A DNA stretch of 64,000 nucleotides from Aminipila sp047974845 (GCA_047974845.1 JBKECQ010000046.1:24849-88848); one strand, 5' to 3'. Shown: positions 16,693 through 26,549, numbered from the stretch's first letter. Notes: generated by a model from the sequence alone, not told the origin. Program-made: numbers and translations.

Positions 16693-19218
16693 TTAATATT
16701 TGTCACTGAAGTCATTTATTGTTCCAAAGGTTGAAGCATCTTTTGACTTATTTTTTGACGTTGTTGAAAAACTTGTTTTAGAATCTGAGTTGCTTTCACC
16801 TGAGTTATTGGCAGTCGTAGCCGGTTTTTCCTTTGCTACGAAATTTGGTTCAAACTTAGGAGAATAATTAGCTATATCTTCAAACACCGGACTTTCAACA
16901 ATTGGAATAAAATTATCTTTTAATTCATCACTAGTATCATAAGATTTTTTGCTGGTTACTGGTGATGACATTTTATTGTTTTGAGTAAAAGTCTTTTCTT
17001 TAACGGCTGCTTTCGGCTGAGCAAAATATATATCATCAGTATTCATTGAAACATTTGTAGTTTGGTCTTTCAGAGTAAACTGTGAAACAAGCTCTTTTAG
17101 TAAATCAGCCTGTGCACTTAACTCTTCACTTGCTGCGGCACTTTCTTCAGCAGTTGCTGAATTATTTTGAACAACGGCAGAAATCTGATCTACACCAAGA
17201 GTTACCTGAGTAATAGATATTGATTGATCCTCACAAGCTTTGGCAATTTCACCAATAAGCGAATTTACATTTTCAGACTTATCAACTACGGTAAGCAATG
17301 ATTGCGCTGTGTAGTTAGCTATTTGTGAACCCTTGTCAACCGCAGAAACTGTTTCTTCTATTAGAAGAGTTGTGTTTTTAGCGGCCTCAGCAGACTTAGT
17401 AGCAAGATTTCTTACTTCATCAGCTACAACTGCGAATCCCTTTCCGGCAGCACCTGCTCTTGCGGCTTCAACAGCGGCATTTAAGGCAAGTATATTTGTT
17501 TGGAACGCAATATCTTCAATGGTCTTTATGATTTTTCCAATTTCGTTAGATTTATCTGTAATGTCATTCATGGCAACAATCATTTCTTTCATCTGTTGGT
17601 TGCTTTCCATGACACCGGAGCCTGCTTCGTTTGACTGTACACTTGCATCTTGTGCATTTGCAGCAGTAACCTTAACGTGTTCCGCTATTTCTGTAATAGT
17701 TGCAGATAATTCTTCAATGCTACTTGCTTGTTCAACCGCTCCTTGTGATAAGGCCTGAGCGGCACATGAAACTTGTTCCGCACCAACATTAACCTGAGAA
17801 GAGGACTCATTAATATTTGAAAGTGTACTGCTCAAACTATTATTAATGTCTGAAACGGAGCGCAAGATATGTGCAAAATCTCCCACATAGCTATTTGGAG
17901 CCTTACTCTCAATACCAAAATTGCCGTTACCCATTTCTCCAAGTAGATAATTTACATCTCCAATTATAGTTTTTAATGTTAAAATCGTTGATTCAAATGC
18001 AGTTGCAACATCGCCGATTTCATCATTGCTTGTAATGTTTAAAGTTACATCCAAATTACCATTAGAAATATTTTCAGCAGCTGATACTACTTGGTTAATT
18101 GGTTTTAATAATCTCTTTAGAACAATTGCAATAATTGATATGATTACAGCTAACCCTATTAATGAGAAAACAATCAAGAAGAAAGTGGTTTTTAACACGG
18201 CTTCATTCATTTCATCTGAGTCTAAGGCTGTTTGCGCCCACCAAATATCGTCACCGGTTTTTATTGGATAGAAGAATCTAGTATACTTTTCTCCGTTTTG
18301 ACGAGATGTTTCAATGGTAAATTCTTTTCCGGAAGCCCAACCTTCTTTAATCTTAGCATAAGCATCTTCAGGAACTAAATCTTTAAAATTCTGTTTTATA
18401 GCATCTGAACTTTCACTGTCGTAAACAATAACGCCATTGCCATCAATGATAGTAGCAAACATGGTTGGATATTTGCTGTTACTTGTTTCCAACCTTGAGA
18501 AATTTCCAACATTTATATCAGCCATAACTACTCCCATAGTTTTACCCTGCCATAAAATCGGATAAGTGGCAGATACCATGGTTATTCCATCATAATCGTA
18601 AGGAGCAGTAAAATGTGGTTTCTGTTCCTGTGCCGCTACGGAATAAAACTCTTCATCCTTATATTCTTCATATGTTCCATATGGCTTAATGTCGCCGGAA
18701 GCAGCATTTTTAACATCAACATATAAACCAAAATCTCTAATATCAGGAGAATAAGCATAAGGCTCAAAGAAAGCACCCATACCGACAATATCAATGTTAT
18801 TATTTACTGTGCTCTTAGCTGTATTTAATAAGAACGATTCCACTTCATAATCTAAGTTAGTAACGGGAACATTATAAAGCTGACTTGTTCTGACTTTTGC
18901 TTTAGCATCAGCAGAAAGACTGCTATCCTTTTCATAGGCATTAGTCATGAAATCCTCTAATGCTTGAGCTGAATAATTGGCCGCATCAATAACGGCTTGA
19001 ACTTGTAGTCCATTTGATTTAGATATTGCTGAAAACTCTTGCGATATAGTAGAGCCAATAACTGAACTTACAAAAAATGCAGTAAAGCCAATCATCAAGG
19101 CAAATACAACTGCTAAAATCAAGCCAGTGACAACTGACATTTTAGTTGATAAACTTCTTCTTTTACTATTAATACTTGTAATTTGTTTTTTTGGGTCTTT
19201 TATAAATTTTTTAGCCAC
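16693..19218 (-). CDS. Methyl-accepting chemotaxis protein
   Basis: An 841-residue transmembrane chemoreceptor. There is a membrane helix near residues 30-52, an extracytoplasmic double-Cache-like ligand domain to about 340 (SATYPILWQGKTMGVVMADINVG is typical), and a second helix at about 343-365. A HAMP region follows, then a signalling domain with the hairpin tip IIKTIEDIAFQTNILALNAA...VVADEVRNLA, and a disordered Ser/Lys-rich tail. The start is taken as GTG 19218, about 10 bases after AAGGAAGG; another GTG at 19227 is too close to that site. It probably senses an amino acid or organic acid and signals through CheA/CheW, which are not in the window; cheV is nearby. Family certain, ligand unknown. 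Confidence 0.94.
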   Translation of the reverse strand: MAKKFIKDPKKQITSINSKRRSLSTKMSVVTGLILAVVFALMIGFTAFFVSSVIGSTISQEFSAISKSNGLQVQAVIDAANYSAQALEDFMTNAYEKDSSLSADAKAKVRTSQLYNVPVTNLDYEVESFLLNTAKSTVNNNIDIVGMGAFFEPYAYSPDIRDFGLYVDVKNAASGDIKPYGTYEEYKDEEFYSVAAQEQKPHFTAPYDYDGITMVSATYPILWQGKTMGVVMADINVGNFSRLETSNSKYPTMFATIIDGNGVIVYDSESSDAIKQNFKDLVPEDAYAKIKEGWASGKEFTIETSRQNGEKYTRFFYPIKTGDDIWWAQTALDSDEMNEAVLKTTFFLIVFSLIGLAVIISIIAIVLKRLLKPINQVVSAAENISNGNLDVTLNITSNDEIGDVATAFESTILTLKTIIGDVNYLLGEMGNGNFGIESKAPNSYVGDFAHILRSVSDINNSLSSTLSNINESSSQVNVGAEQVSCAAQALSQGAVEQASSIEELSATITEIAEHVKVTAANAQDASVQSNEAGSGVMESNQQMKEMIVAMNDITDKSNEIGKIIKTIEDIAFQTNILALNAAVEAARAGAAGKGFAVVADEVRNLATKSAEAAKNTTLLIEETVSAVDKGSQIANYTAQSLLTVVDKSENVNSLIGEIAKACEDQSISITQVTLGVDQISAVVQNNSATAEESAAASEELSAQADLLKELVSQFTLKDQTTNVSMNTDDIYFAQPKAAVKEKTFTQNNKMSSPVTSKKSYDTSDELKDNFIPIVESPVFEDIANYSPKFEPNFVAKEKPATTANNSGESNSDSKTSFSTTSKNKSKDASTFGTINDFSDKY

Positions 19219-19566
19219 AAATAACACACCTTCCTTTTATATCGTATTTATACAATATGTCTAAATAACATATAATCTAATAAAACTTAATATAATAATT
19301 ATATACATTTATCGACAAAAGTCCAGTAAATTACCAATAAGAACCGTTAATTGTTTAACAATAATGGGAAAAATTGAATTTATTATTACAAATTATTACA
19401 ATTTCTTACACAATTGTGCATATTTTGTATCTACAATATATTTAGCGATATTTTATGTCATATGATTTAGTTAAAGGCCATAGGATTCAGATTATGTTAT
19501 AATTAAGATGCAAAAATTTGTAAATTTAACACAAAAGTCAAAAATAGCAAGAAGGTAAATAGAGTT
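19219..19566. other. Intergenic region between divergent genes (chemoreceptor and GIY-YIG)
   Basis: No gene seen. On the minus strand GTCGATAA (19316-19309) resembles a sigma-28 -10 element, with a weak GTAA about 14 bp before it, a possible motility promoter for the chemoreceptor. On the plus strand TATAAT at 19498-19503 could be the -10 of the GIY-YIG gene. Confidence 0.3.
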
Positions 19567-19839
19567 ATGAAAAATTACGTATATATTTTGGAGTGTAATG
19601 ATGGAACTTTTTATACTGGATGGACAGTTAATTTAGAAAAGAGAATAAAATCACATAATGAAGGGACAGGCAAAAACGCGGCAAAGTACACAAGAGCAAG
19701 GAGACCTGTCAAGCTGGTATATTCAGAGGCTCTTGAAAGTAAATCAGAGGCTTTAAAAAGGGAGGCTCAGATAAAAAGACTTACTAGACAGCAAAAAGAA
19801 AAATTAATTTTAAAAAATGCACAGCAAATAAGTACATAA
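19567..19839 (+). CDS. GIY-YIG nuclease-superfamily protein (UPF0213)
   Basis: A 90-residue single-domain protein with motif YVYILECNDGTFYTGWT (GIY-YIG variant YVY...YTG, residues 4-20), then catalytic Arg in LEKRIKSHNEG and Glu-containing helix KREAQIKRLTR. It matches the small stand-alone YhbQ/YazA-like family, whose cellular role is poorly known (DNA repair or processing suspected). An AGAAGGTAAAT site precedes the ATG. It stands alone, not obviously linked to its neighbours. Confidence 0.9.
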   Translation: MKNYVYILECNDGTFYTGWTVNLEKRIKSHNEGTGKNAAKYTRARRPVKLVYSEALESKSEALKREAQIKRLTRQQKEKLILKNAQQIST

Positions 19840-19841
19840 AA

Positions 19842-19870
19842 ATTGTGCAATTGTATTTAAATTGTACAAT
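19842..19870. promoter_or_regulatory. Pair of near-identical short palindromes upstream of the TPP enzyme
   Basis: ATTGTGCAAT (19842-19851) and ATTGTACAAT (19861-19870), 19 bp apart, just before a sigma-A-like promoter (TTGATT 19883, 16 bp, TAGAAT 19905). This may be an operator. Confidence 0.4.
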
Positions 19871-19969
19871 GGCAAAAACCCGTTGATTATAAAAAATACT
19901 ATGCTAGAATGAGAATAAATTAGGTCTGTATACGATTTGATATAAAAAAATTAGCGAGGTTTATTTAAA

Positions 19970-21625
19970 ATGAGTAAGAAGTTAAACACGGCACAGATGT
20001 TAGTAAAATGCTTGGAGAAAGAAGATGTGGAGTATATCTTTGGCATTCCCGGAGAAGAGAACCTAGATATGATGAATGCTCTATATGAGTCATCAATAAA
20101 ATTTATTACTACAAGGCATGAACAGGGTGCGGCATTTATGGCCGATGTGTACGGAAGATTGACAGGAAAAGCCGGAGTTTGTTTGTCAACATTAGGTCCT
20201 GGAGCGACCAACCTAGTAACAGGGGTTGCTGATGCTCATGAGGATGGAGCTCCGCTTGTGGCTATTACAGGTCAGGTTGGGACAGAAAGAATGCATATTA
20301 CATCTCATCAGTCTTTAGATTTATGCAAGTTATTTGAGCCCATTACAAAGAGAAGTAAACAAATTATGAGACCTGATACAGTAAGTGAAATTGTACGACT
20401 TGCGTTTAAATATGCTGAAAACGAAAAGCCGGGTGCCTGCCATATAGACTTACCGGTAAACGTTGCCGCTATGGAGGTCAGTGAAGATGAAAAACCTCTT
20501 GTAAAAAGAACAGCACCTCCGGAAATGGCAGATATAAATAGCATAGAAGATGCGGCAGGAGCAATCTTTTCTGCAAAAAACCCTGTAGTGCTTGTTGGAA
20601 ATGGTGCAGTGAGAGGTAGATGCTGTGAAGCACTTACACAATTTGCAGAAAGCTTAAAAATTCCAGTTATAAACACAATGATGGCAAAGGGAATTATTCC
20701 CTATGAAAATAAATATTCCTTATGGACTGTAGGAATTCCTCAGAAGGATTACGTAAATAAAGTTTTGGAAAAAGCAGATTTAGTAATATCGGTTGGTTAT
20801 GATATTGTAGAGTATGCTCCTATTAGATGGAATAAGGATGGTAAATGCAGAATTATTCATGTGGATACAAGACCGACACACATAAATAAATATTATGAGC
20901 CTGATTTTGAAGTTGTGGGAGATATAGCAAACTCTCTGACACAGATTAGGAGAAGAGTACATAGAAACACTGAACCGGAATATGCAATTAAAATAAAAGA
21001 GGCGCTTCAAGCTGAGTACGAGTCATATGCAAATGACATGGCGTTTCCTATGAAACCACAAAAGATTCTGTATGATATAAGAACAGTAATGGGTGATAAG
21101 GATATATTAATATCTGACGTTGGAGCTCATAAGATGTGGATTGCAAGGCATTATCATTGTAATGTCCCAAATACTTGTATAATATCAAATGGGTTTGCAA
21201 CAATGGGTATTGCTGTTCCCGGAGCGGTTGCCGCTAAGTTGATTTACCCTGAAAAGAAAGTTCTTGCAGTTACCGGTGACGGCGGGTTTATGATGAATTC
21301 TCAGGAAATTGAGACTGCTTGTAGAATTGGCACACCTATAGTAATTCTTATTTTTAATGATAGTAACTATGGCTTAATTAAATGGAAGCAGATGGATAAA
21401 TTTAATAAGAGCTGCTATGTAGACTTTACAAATCCGGACTTTGTTAAGTATGCAGAAAGCTTTGGTGCAAAGGGTTATAGCATTCAATCCGCAGAGGAAC
21501 TGGTACCAACTCTTGAAGAAGCCTTTGAGCAAAATGTGCCTTGCATTATTGATTGTAGGGTAGATTATGATGAAAATACTAAATTAACAGCCCACTTAAA
21601 AGAAGTCTATGCAAGTGAACTTTAA
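19970..21625 (+). CDS. Acetolactate synthase-like TPP enzyme (large subunit type)
   Basis: A 551-residue thiamine-diphosphate enzyme with the three-domain order of acetohydroxyacid synthase. The N-terminal domain has catalytic Glu in TTRHEQGAAFMADVYGRLTGK; a central FAD-like domain follows; the C-terminal ThDP site reads VTGDGGFMMNSQEIETACRIGTPIVILIFND (GDG...N motif). It would condense two pyruvates to acetolactate. There is no ilvN regulatory subunit or other branched-chain gene beside it, so a catabolic (AlsS-like) role or a related ThDP reaction is possible. The start follows AGCGAGGTTT. Superfamily certain, exact substrate less so. Confidence 0.85.
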   Translation: MSKKLNTAQMLVKCLEKEDVEYIFGIPGEENLDMMNALYESSIKFITTRHEQGAAFMADVYGRLTGKAGVCLSTLGPGATNLVTGVADAHEDGAPLVAITGQVGTERMHITSHQSLDLCKLFEPITKRSKQIMRPDTVSEIVRLAFKYAENEKPGACHIDLPVNVAAMEVSEDEKPLVKRTAPPEMADINSIEDAAGAIFSAKNPVVLVGNGAVRGRCCEALTQFAESLKIPVINTMMAKGIIPYENKYSLWTVGIPQKDYVNKVLEKADLVISVGYDIVEYAPIRWNKDGKCRIIHVDTRPTHINKYYEPDFEVVGDIANSLTQIRRRVHRNTEPEYAIKIKEALQAEYESYANDMAFPMKPQKILYDIRTVMGDKDILISDVGAHKMWIARHYHCNVPNTCIISNGFATMGIAVPGAVAAKLIYPEKKVLAVTGDGGFMMNSQEIETACRIGTPIVILIFNDSNYGLIKWKQMDKFNKSCYVDFTNPDFVKYAESFGAKGYSIQSAEELVPTLEEAFEQNVPCIIDCRVDYDENTKLTAHLKEVYASEL

Positions 21626-21718
21626 TGTTGTATAATTGTAGCAGAAAGTAGCATTATTGCGAATATTTAAGGGATTATACAATATAGAACAGATAAGTTT
21701 ACAGTGGGAGGAAACAAC

Positions 21719-22648
21719 ATGGCAATTGAGGAAAGTACAAATAAAACTAGTATTCTTTTAGAATCAGGGACAAATGAGATAGAAATAATTGAATTTACGG
21801 TTGCTGATGAAGTTTTTGGAATAAATGTAGCAAAGGTAAGGGAAATAATGGTCTCCCAACCAGTAAAGCCTATGCCTAACTCACACCATGTGGTTGAAGG
21901 GGTTTTTAAACCAAGAGATGAGATTATTACTGTAATTAATCTTGCAAAATACTTGGGTTTGCCGGAATATGAAAATTCAGGCAGAGACATCTTTATAGTT
22001 ACTCATTTTAACAACTTAAACTTTGCTTTTCATGTTAATACCGTTGTGGGCATTGATAGAATTTCATGGTCAGCTATTAAGAAACCGGATAAGGCTGTTT
22101 ATGGAGGTCAGGATGGTGCCGCTACAGGGATAGCCGAATACCACGATAGACTTGTTACTATTTTAGATTTTGAGAAGATTGTTGCAGATATTAGCCCGGA
22201 ATCAACTATACAGGTTGAAAGTATTGAAAGAATGGGAAGTAGAAATATTGTAGAAAAGACAATTCTAATTGCGGAAGATTCTATGCTTCTTTCAAAGCTA
22301 ATTATTGAATGTCTGCATAAAGCAGGTTATAAAAACACTATTAAGACAGATAACGGACAGGAAGCTTGGGATTATCTAAAGGAGGCTAAAGAGTCTGGAG
22401 ATCCAATAAAAGAACACGTGGCTTGTATCGTTTCTGATATAGAAATGCCACTTCTGGATGGTCACAGACTTACAAAGCTTGTAAAAGATGATCCGGTTCT
22501 TAAGAATATACCGCTAGTGCTATTCTCTTCTCTGATAAGTGAAGAAATGCGTATTAAGGGTAAGCAACTGGGGGCTGACGAGCAGATAAGTAAGCCTGAA
22601 ATAAATAAATTAGTATCAATAATAGATACTCTTACTTTAAACCACTAA
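21719..22648 (+). CDS. cheV: Chemotaxis coupling protein CheV (CheW plus receiver)
   Basis: A 309-residue fusion. Residues 20-165 form a CheW-like domain (IIEFTVADEVFGINVAKVREIM...VVEGVFKPRDEIITVINLAKYLG). Residues 180-305 form a receiver domain with the acidic pocket in ILIAEDSML and phospho-acceptor Asp in CIVSDIEMPLLDGHRL. CheV couples chemoreceptors to CheA and uses the receiver for adaptation. The start is ATG 21719, just behind GGGAGGAAAC; a GTG at 21704 overlaps the ribosome site. The chemoreceptor at 16693-19218 may be a partner. Terminator 22742-22774 follows. Confidence 0.94.
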   Translation: MAIEESTNKTSILLESGTNEIEIIEFTVADEVFGINVAKVREIMVSQPVKPMPNSHHVVEGVFKPRDEIITVINLAKYLGLPEYENSGRDIFIVTHFNNLNFAFHVNTVVGIDRISWSAIKKPDKAVYGGQDGAATGIAEYHDRLVTILDFEKIVADISPESTIQVESIERMGSRNIVEKTILIAEDSMLLSKLIIECLHKAGYKNTIKTDNGQEAWDYLKEAKESGDPIKEHVACIVSDIEMPLLDGHRLTKLVKDDPVLKNIPLVLFSSLISEEMRIKGKQLGADEQISKPEINKLVSIIDTLTLNH

Positions 22649-22741
22649 TAAATACCTAAGAAAGTAAAGTTTCAGGGAGTTATTACATAGAAATTTCAAA
22701 GTTATAATACATGGAATTTTACAGTTATTAAGATTGATAAG

Positions 22742-22774
22742 TAGACATGATAAAATTTATCATGTCTATTTTTT
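22742..22774 (+). terminator. Rho-independent terminator after cheV
   Basis: 13-bp perfect arms (TAGACATGATAAA / TTTATCATGTCTA) followed by T6. Confidence 0.88.
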
Positions 22775-22804
22775 AATATATTATAAAACAATTAAGGATA
22801 GCAA

Positions 22805-23809
22805 ATGAAAGATAATTACGGGAGAGAAATTTCATACTTAAGAATGTCAGTAACGGACAGATGTAATTTAAGATGCCTATATTGTATGCCTGAAGAAGGA
22901 ATTCAAAAGAAAGAACACAAAAATATTCTCCGCAATGAGGACTTTGTACAAATTGCAAAGGTAGCAATTAAATTGGGTATTAATAAATTCAGAATAACCG
23001 GTGGAGAGCCTTTGGTTAGAAAAGGTATTGTTTCTTTATGTGATAGTATTTCAAATTTAAAGGGTATAGACAGTTTAAACATGACCACAAATGGAATCCT
23101 ATTACCGGAGTTTTGCGATGAATTAAAATCCGCAGGGGTGAAAAGGCTAAATATTAGTATAGATTCGCTTAATGAAGATAAGTACAGACATATTACCAGG
23201 GGAGGAAGCTTGGAAACAGTACTTTTAGGTTTGGAAAAAGCAAAAGCAAAAGGTTTTGGGATTAAAATTAATACGGTTCTAATGAAAGGGATTAATAGCA
23301 ATGAGATTAATGATTTTATTAGATTGGCGAGAGAATACGATATAGAAGTACGATTTATAGAATTGATGCCATTGGGAGAGAGTGTTAAAATCCAAAAGGA
23401 CACATATGTAAATAGCTTTGACATAATAAATAATCATTCGGAACTTATACTATTGGAAAATTCGGAGGGTGTGGCTGAAAAATATAAAATTGAAGGAGGC
23501 TATGGGCAAATAGGCTTTATAAGGCCTATGAGCAAAAGCTTTTGCAGTGAGTGTAACAGACTTAGAATAACAGCGGATGGTAAAATAAAACCCTGCTTGC
23601 ACAGCAATAGGGAGATATGTTTGAAATCCGGTAAAAATTATATAAATATGAACAATGAAGAGAAAGAAATTACCTCTGATATTTTTACGGAACAGCAAAT
23701 AAAGGAGTCGCTTATTGAAGCTATTTTAGGGAAGCCTAAAGATATGAAGAATGCAATAAAAATGGAAAGCAAAAATCAACAAAGAAATATGAACCAAATA
23801 GGGGGATAG
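22805..23809 (+). CDS. moaA: GTP 3',8-cyclase (molybdopterin biosynthesis)
   Basis: A 334-residue radical SAM enzyme with the N-terminal cluster motif CNLRCLYC (residues 19-26), the SAM-binding GGEPL, and the C-terminal second-cluster cysteines in CSECNRLRITADGKIKPC. It performs the first step of molybdenum-cofactor synthesis, rearranging GTP to 3',8-cyclo-7,8-dihydro-GTP for MoaC. First gene of moaA-moaC-mogA-MOSC. The ribosome site (AAGGATAG) is modest. The last residues are Lys/Asn/Gln-rich, and MoaA's usual C-terminal Gly-Gly is present (QIGG). Confidence 0.96.
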   Translation: MKDNYGREISYLRMSVTDRCNLRCLYCMPEEGIQKKEHKNILRNEDFVQIAKVAIKLGINKFRITGGEPLVRKGIVSLCDSISNLKGIDSLNMTTNGILLPEFCDELKSAGVKRLNISIDSLNEDKYRHITRGGSLETVLLGLEKAKAKGFGIKINTVLMKGINSNEINDFIRLAREYDIEVRFIELMPLGESVKIQKDTYVNSFDIINNHSELILLENSEGVAEKYKIEGGYGQIGFIRPMSKSFCSECNRLRITADGKIKPCLHSNREICLKSGKNYINMNNEEKEITSDIFTEQQIKESLIEAILGKPKDMKNAIKMESKNQQRNMNQIGG

Positions 23810-23814
23810 ATTCT

Positions 23815-24348
23815 ATGTTTAAAAAGATAATTAAAAGGGTAAAAACAGGTAAGCCCATTAGCCTAACGCACCTTAATAAGCAGGGAAGAGCAAAGATGGT
23901 CAATGTGCAGGATAAAGATATTTCAAGAAGAGCGGCACAGGCAAAAGCCACCGTTATTGTAAACAAAAACACCTTTGAAGTTATAAAAAATGGAGGAACT
24001 AAAAAAGGGGATGTTTTGGGAGTTGCTCAGGTGGCAGGTATAATGGCGGCTAAAAAGACTTGGGATATAGTTCCAATGTGTCATTCCATTAATATAACCG
24101 GTATAGACATAGAGTTTTTTCTTGAGGATGTAAACGAGGGTACCGGCAAAATTGAAATTAAAAGTAAAGTGAGCTGTGATGGAAAAACCGGTGTTGAAAT
24201 GGAAGCATTAACTGCGGTTTCCGTGGCGGCGCTTACCATATATGATATGTGTAAAGCTATACAAAAGGACATTGTTATAACAGATATACATTTAGTTGAG
24301 AAAGTTGGTGGAAAGAGTGGGCTATACAGCTGGAGTAATAACGCTTAG
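23815..24348 (+). CDS. moaC: Cyclic pyranopterin monophosphate synthase
   Basis: A 177-residue MoaC. Core motifs are LTHLNKQGRAKMVNVQDKDISRRAA near the N-terminus, VPMCHSINITGIDIEF near residue 90, and GKTGVEMEALTAVSVAALTIYDMCKA near 122. A 15-residue basic N-terminal extension precedes the usual start of the family. It makes cyclic pyranopterin monophosphate from the MoaA product. It lies 5 bp after moaA, and its 3' end overlaps mogA by 32 bp or more. Confidence 0.95.
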   Translation: MFKKIIKRVKTGKPISLTHLNKQGRAKMVNVQDKDISRRAAQAKATVIVNKNTFEVIKNGGTKKGDVLGVAQVAGIMAAKKTWDIVPMCHSINITGIDIEFFLEDVNEGTGKIEIKSKVSCDGKTGVEMEALTAVSVAALTIYDMCKAIQKDIVITDIHLVEKVGGKSGLYSWSNNA

Positions 24349-24835
24349 TGATAAGGGTTTTGCAGGTCAAAGAGAAGACATAAGTGGACAAGCAGTAAAG
24401 GATATTCTTGAAAACCAAGGGTTTGAAGTCAAATATAAAACAATTTTGCCCGATGACTTTGAAAAAATTAAAGAAAAGCTGATAGAGTGTTCGGACAAAA
24501 TGAAGTTGGACTTAATCTGTACAACAGGTGGCACAGGTTTTTCCAAAAGGGATATAACACCGGAGGCTACTCTTGCCGTGGTGGAACGGTTAGCACGAGG
24601 AATTCCGGAAGCAATGCGAGCAGAGAGTATGAAAAAAACAAGCAGAGCTATTTTGTCAAGAGCAGAAGCGGGAATAAGAGGTGAATCAATAATAGTGAAT
24701 TTACCTGGTAGTGAAAAAGCAGTTAAAGAATGTTTGGGTGCGGTAATAGAGTCCTTAAAGCATGGAATAGAAATCTTGAAGGGTGAAGCATCTGAATGTG
24801 CAGGGCATATTCATAGAGAAGAAAGAGCAAAATAG
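24317..24835 (+). CDS. MogA/MoaB-family molybdopterin adenylyltransferase
   Basis: A 172-residue protein with GVITLSDKGFAGQREDISG at the N-terminus and the substrate-binding CTTGGTGFSKRDITPEAT, both signatures of the MogA/MoaB family that adenylylates molybdopterin before metal insertion. The start is uncertain. GTG 24317 follows GGTGGAAAG within moaC; GTG 24308 and TTG 24296 are in frame. All overlap moaC, indicating translational coupling. Confidence 0.9.
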   Translation: MGYTAGVITLSDKGFAGQREDISGQAVKDILENQGFEVKYKTILPDDFEKIKEKLIECSDKMKLDLICTTGGTGFSKRDITPEATLAVVERLARGIPEAMRAESMKKTSRAILSRAEAGIRGESIIVNLPGSEKAVKECLGAVIESLKHGIEILKGEASECAGHIHREERAK

Positions 24836-24863
24836 CAGATTTGCTCTACTGAAAGGAGAAAAC

Positions 24864-25295
24864 ATGGCAAAGGTTGTAGCGGTATGTATTAGTAAAAATA
24901 AGGGAGAACAAAAACATCCCATTGAAGAGGCTACTTTAAAAGTAAACCATGGAATATTGGGGGATGCTCATGCAGGAAACTGGCACAGGCAAGTGAGCCT
25001 TTTGGGTATAGAAAGTGTAGAAAAATTAAAAGATAAGAGGGGATTTAACTTTAAAGCAGGAGACTTTGCAGAAAATATATTAACGCAGGGCATTTGCCTT
25101 TATGAACTACAGGTTGGAACAAGGATACGAATTGGAGAAACAATCTGTGAAGTTACTCAAATAGGTAAGGTTTGTCAGAGCAACTGTAAGATAAAAGAGA
25201 TGGCGGGAGATTGTGTCATGCCTAGAGAGGGCATATTTGCAAAAGTCATAGAAGAGGGAAAAGTAAAAGTTGATGACTGTATAACTGTATTATAA
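24864..25295 (+). CDS. MOSC-domain protein
   Basis: A 143-residue MOSC domain, with GILGDAHAGNWHRQVSLL (residues 32-50), DFAENILTQG, and the conserved Cys in GKVCQSNCKI near residue 105. MOSC domains handle sulfur or molybdopterin cofactors. Small stand-alone versions fused or linked to mog genes are common in clostridia. The start is ATG 24864 with AAAGGAG upstream; an ORF from 24783 overlaps mogA and lacks a site. It is the last gene of the moa unit. No molybdenum or tungsten enzyme is in the window, so the user of the cofactor lies elsewhere. Confidence 0.9.
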   Translation: MAKVVAVCISKNKGEQKHPIEEATLKVNHGILGDAHAGNWHRQVSLLGIESVEKLKDKRGFNFKAGDFAENILTQGICLYELQVGTRIRIGETICEVTQIGKVCQSNCKIKEMAGDCVMPREGIFAKVIEEGKVKVDDCITVL

Positions 25296-25333
25296 CAATA
25301 ATACAATCATCCGATATGAAGAAAAGCAAACAT

Positions 25334-25362
25334 AAAAAGGTAGCAGTAAATGCTACCTTTTT
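25334..25362 (+). terminator. Rho-independent terminator of the moa operon
   Basis: AAAAAGGTAGCA / TGCTACCTTTTT with loop GTAAA. Confidence 0.88.
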
Positions 25363-25456
25363 CGTTACAACTTCTTAACTCTCAGCTGTATAACAATTAT
25401 AAAATCAATTTACTTTTTAAATAAATTAATAAACATAAAAGTAATTTAATTCTCAG

Positions 25457-26287
25457 CTAAATGTATAATTCTCGAAGCAATTTAATTTCTTGTTCGTAAC
25501 CCTCCAGCTCATTAGGTGTTTCCAACACAAAGGAGAGGTGCTTTAGTTTTGGGTGATTTATAATATTACAAATAGCATCTGTACCTATATAACCTTCCCC
25601 AATTTTAGCGTGTCTGTCCTTGTGAGAAGACAGTGGATTTAAGCTATCATTTAGGTGTATCGCATATAACTTATCCAAACCAATGATTTCATCGAATTCC
25701 ATGAGAACTCCATCCAAATTGTTTACAATATCATACCCAGCATCGTTTACATGACAAGTGTCCAAACAGACACCAATCTTATCTTTTAATTGAACCTTGT
25801 CAATTATTGCTTTTAATTCTTCAAACTTTCCGCCAACTTCACTTCCCTTACCGGACATGGTCTCCAGTAAAACAATAGTGGATTGCTCAGGAGTCATTAG
25901 GTCATTAAGAAGATCAGATATAATTTGTATCCCGGTTTCTATACCTTGTCCCACATGGCTACCCGGATGAAAGTTATAGTAGTTCCCCGGTAGATACTCC
26001 ATTCTTTTTAGATCATCTTCAAAGACCATACGGGCAAATTCTCTTGTCTTTTCCTCTTTAGAACAAGGGTTAAGTGTGTATGGGGCATGGGCAACTAATT
26101 TAGCAAAATTATGTTCTTCGGCAAGCTGTAAAAATGCAGCAATATCCTTTTCATTTATGGCTTTAGCTTTACCACCCCTTGGATTTCTGGTAAAAAACTG
26201 AAATGTATTTGCATTAATTGATAGGGCGACTTTGCCCATTTTTTCAAACCCGTCAGAAGAAGACAGGTGACAACCTATATTAAGCAT
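25457..26287 (-). CDS. nfo: Deoxyribonuclease IV (AP endonuclease)
   Basis: A 276-residue TIM-barrel Nfo. Zinc-site residues are visible in GCHLSSSDG, LVAHAPYTLN, YNFHPGSHVG, VLLETMSGKG, VCLDTCHVNDAGYD, IHLNDS and HAKIGEGYIG, covering the expected His/Glu/Asp ligands. It cuts 5' of abasic sites in base-excision repair. The start is ATG 26287, behind ATGAGGTTT on the minus strand; the longer in-frame GTG has no site. It is monocistronic and convergent with the moa operon. Confidence 0.96.
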   Translation of the reverse strand: MLNIGCHLSSSDGFEKMGKVALSINANTFQFFTRNPRGGKAKAINEKDIAAFLQLAEEHNFAKLVAHAPYTLNPCSKEEKTREFARMVFEDDLKRMEYLPGNYYNFHPGSHVGQGIETGIQIISDLLNDLMTPEQSTIVLLETMSGKGSEVGGKFEELKAIIDKVQLKDKIGVCLDTCHVNDAGYDIVNNLDGVLMEFDEIIGLDKLYAIHLNDSLNPLSSHKDRHAKIGEGYIGTDAICNIINHPKLKHLSFVLETPNELEGYEQEIKLLRELYI

Positions 26288-26549
26288 TGTAAACCTCATT
26301 TTCAAAATATTAGACACTATCTACTTCCATTCAAATCCATCTAAAAGGGCATACCAATTTAACAGCATACCATTGGTTGTAAATCAGCATTAAGTCAATA
26401 GACAGCTTGTAATATATCAATATATTGCGGCCTGCTGTATTTACAGAATAAGACTTAAAATAAATAAGCTATAGAATAGAAGATAGTCAGTAAATTTTCA
26501 TATGTTATAACTGTATGTAAATTATTTATACCCCAAAAGTTATGTTTGT

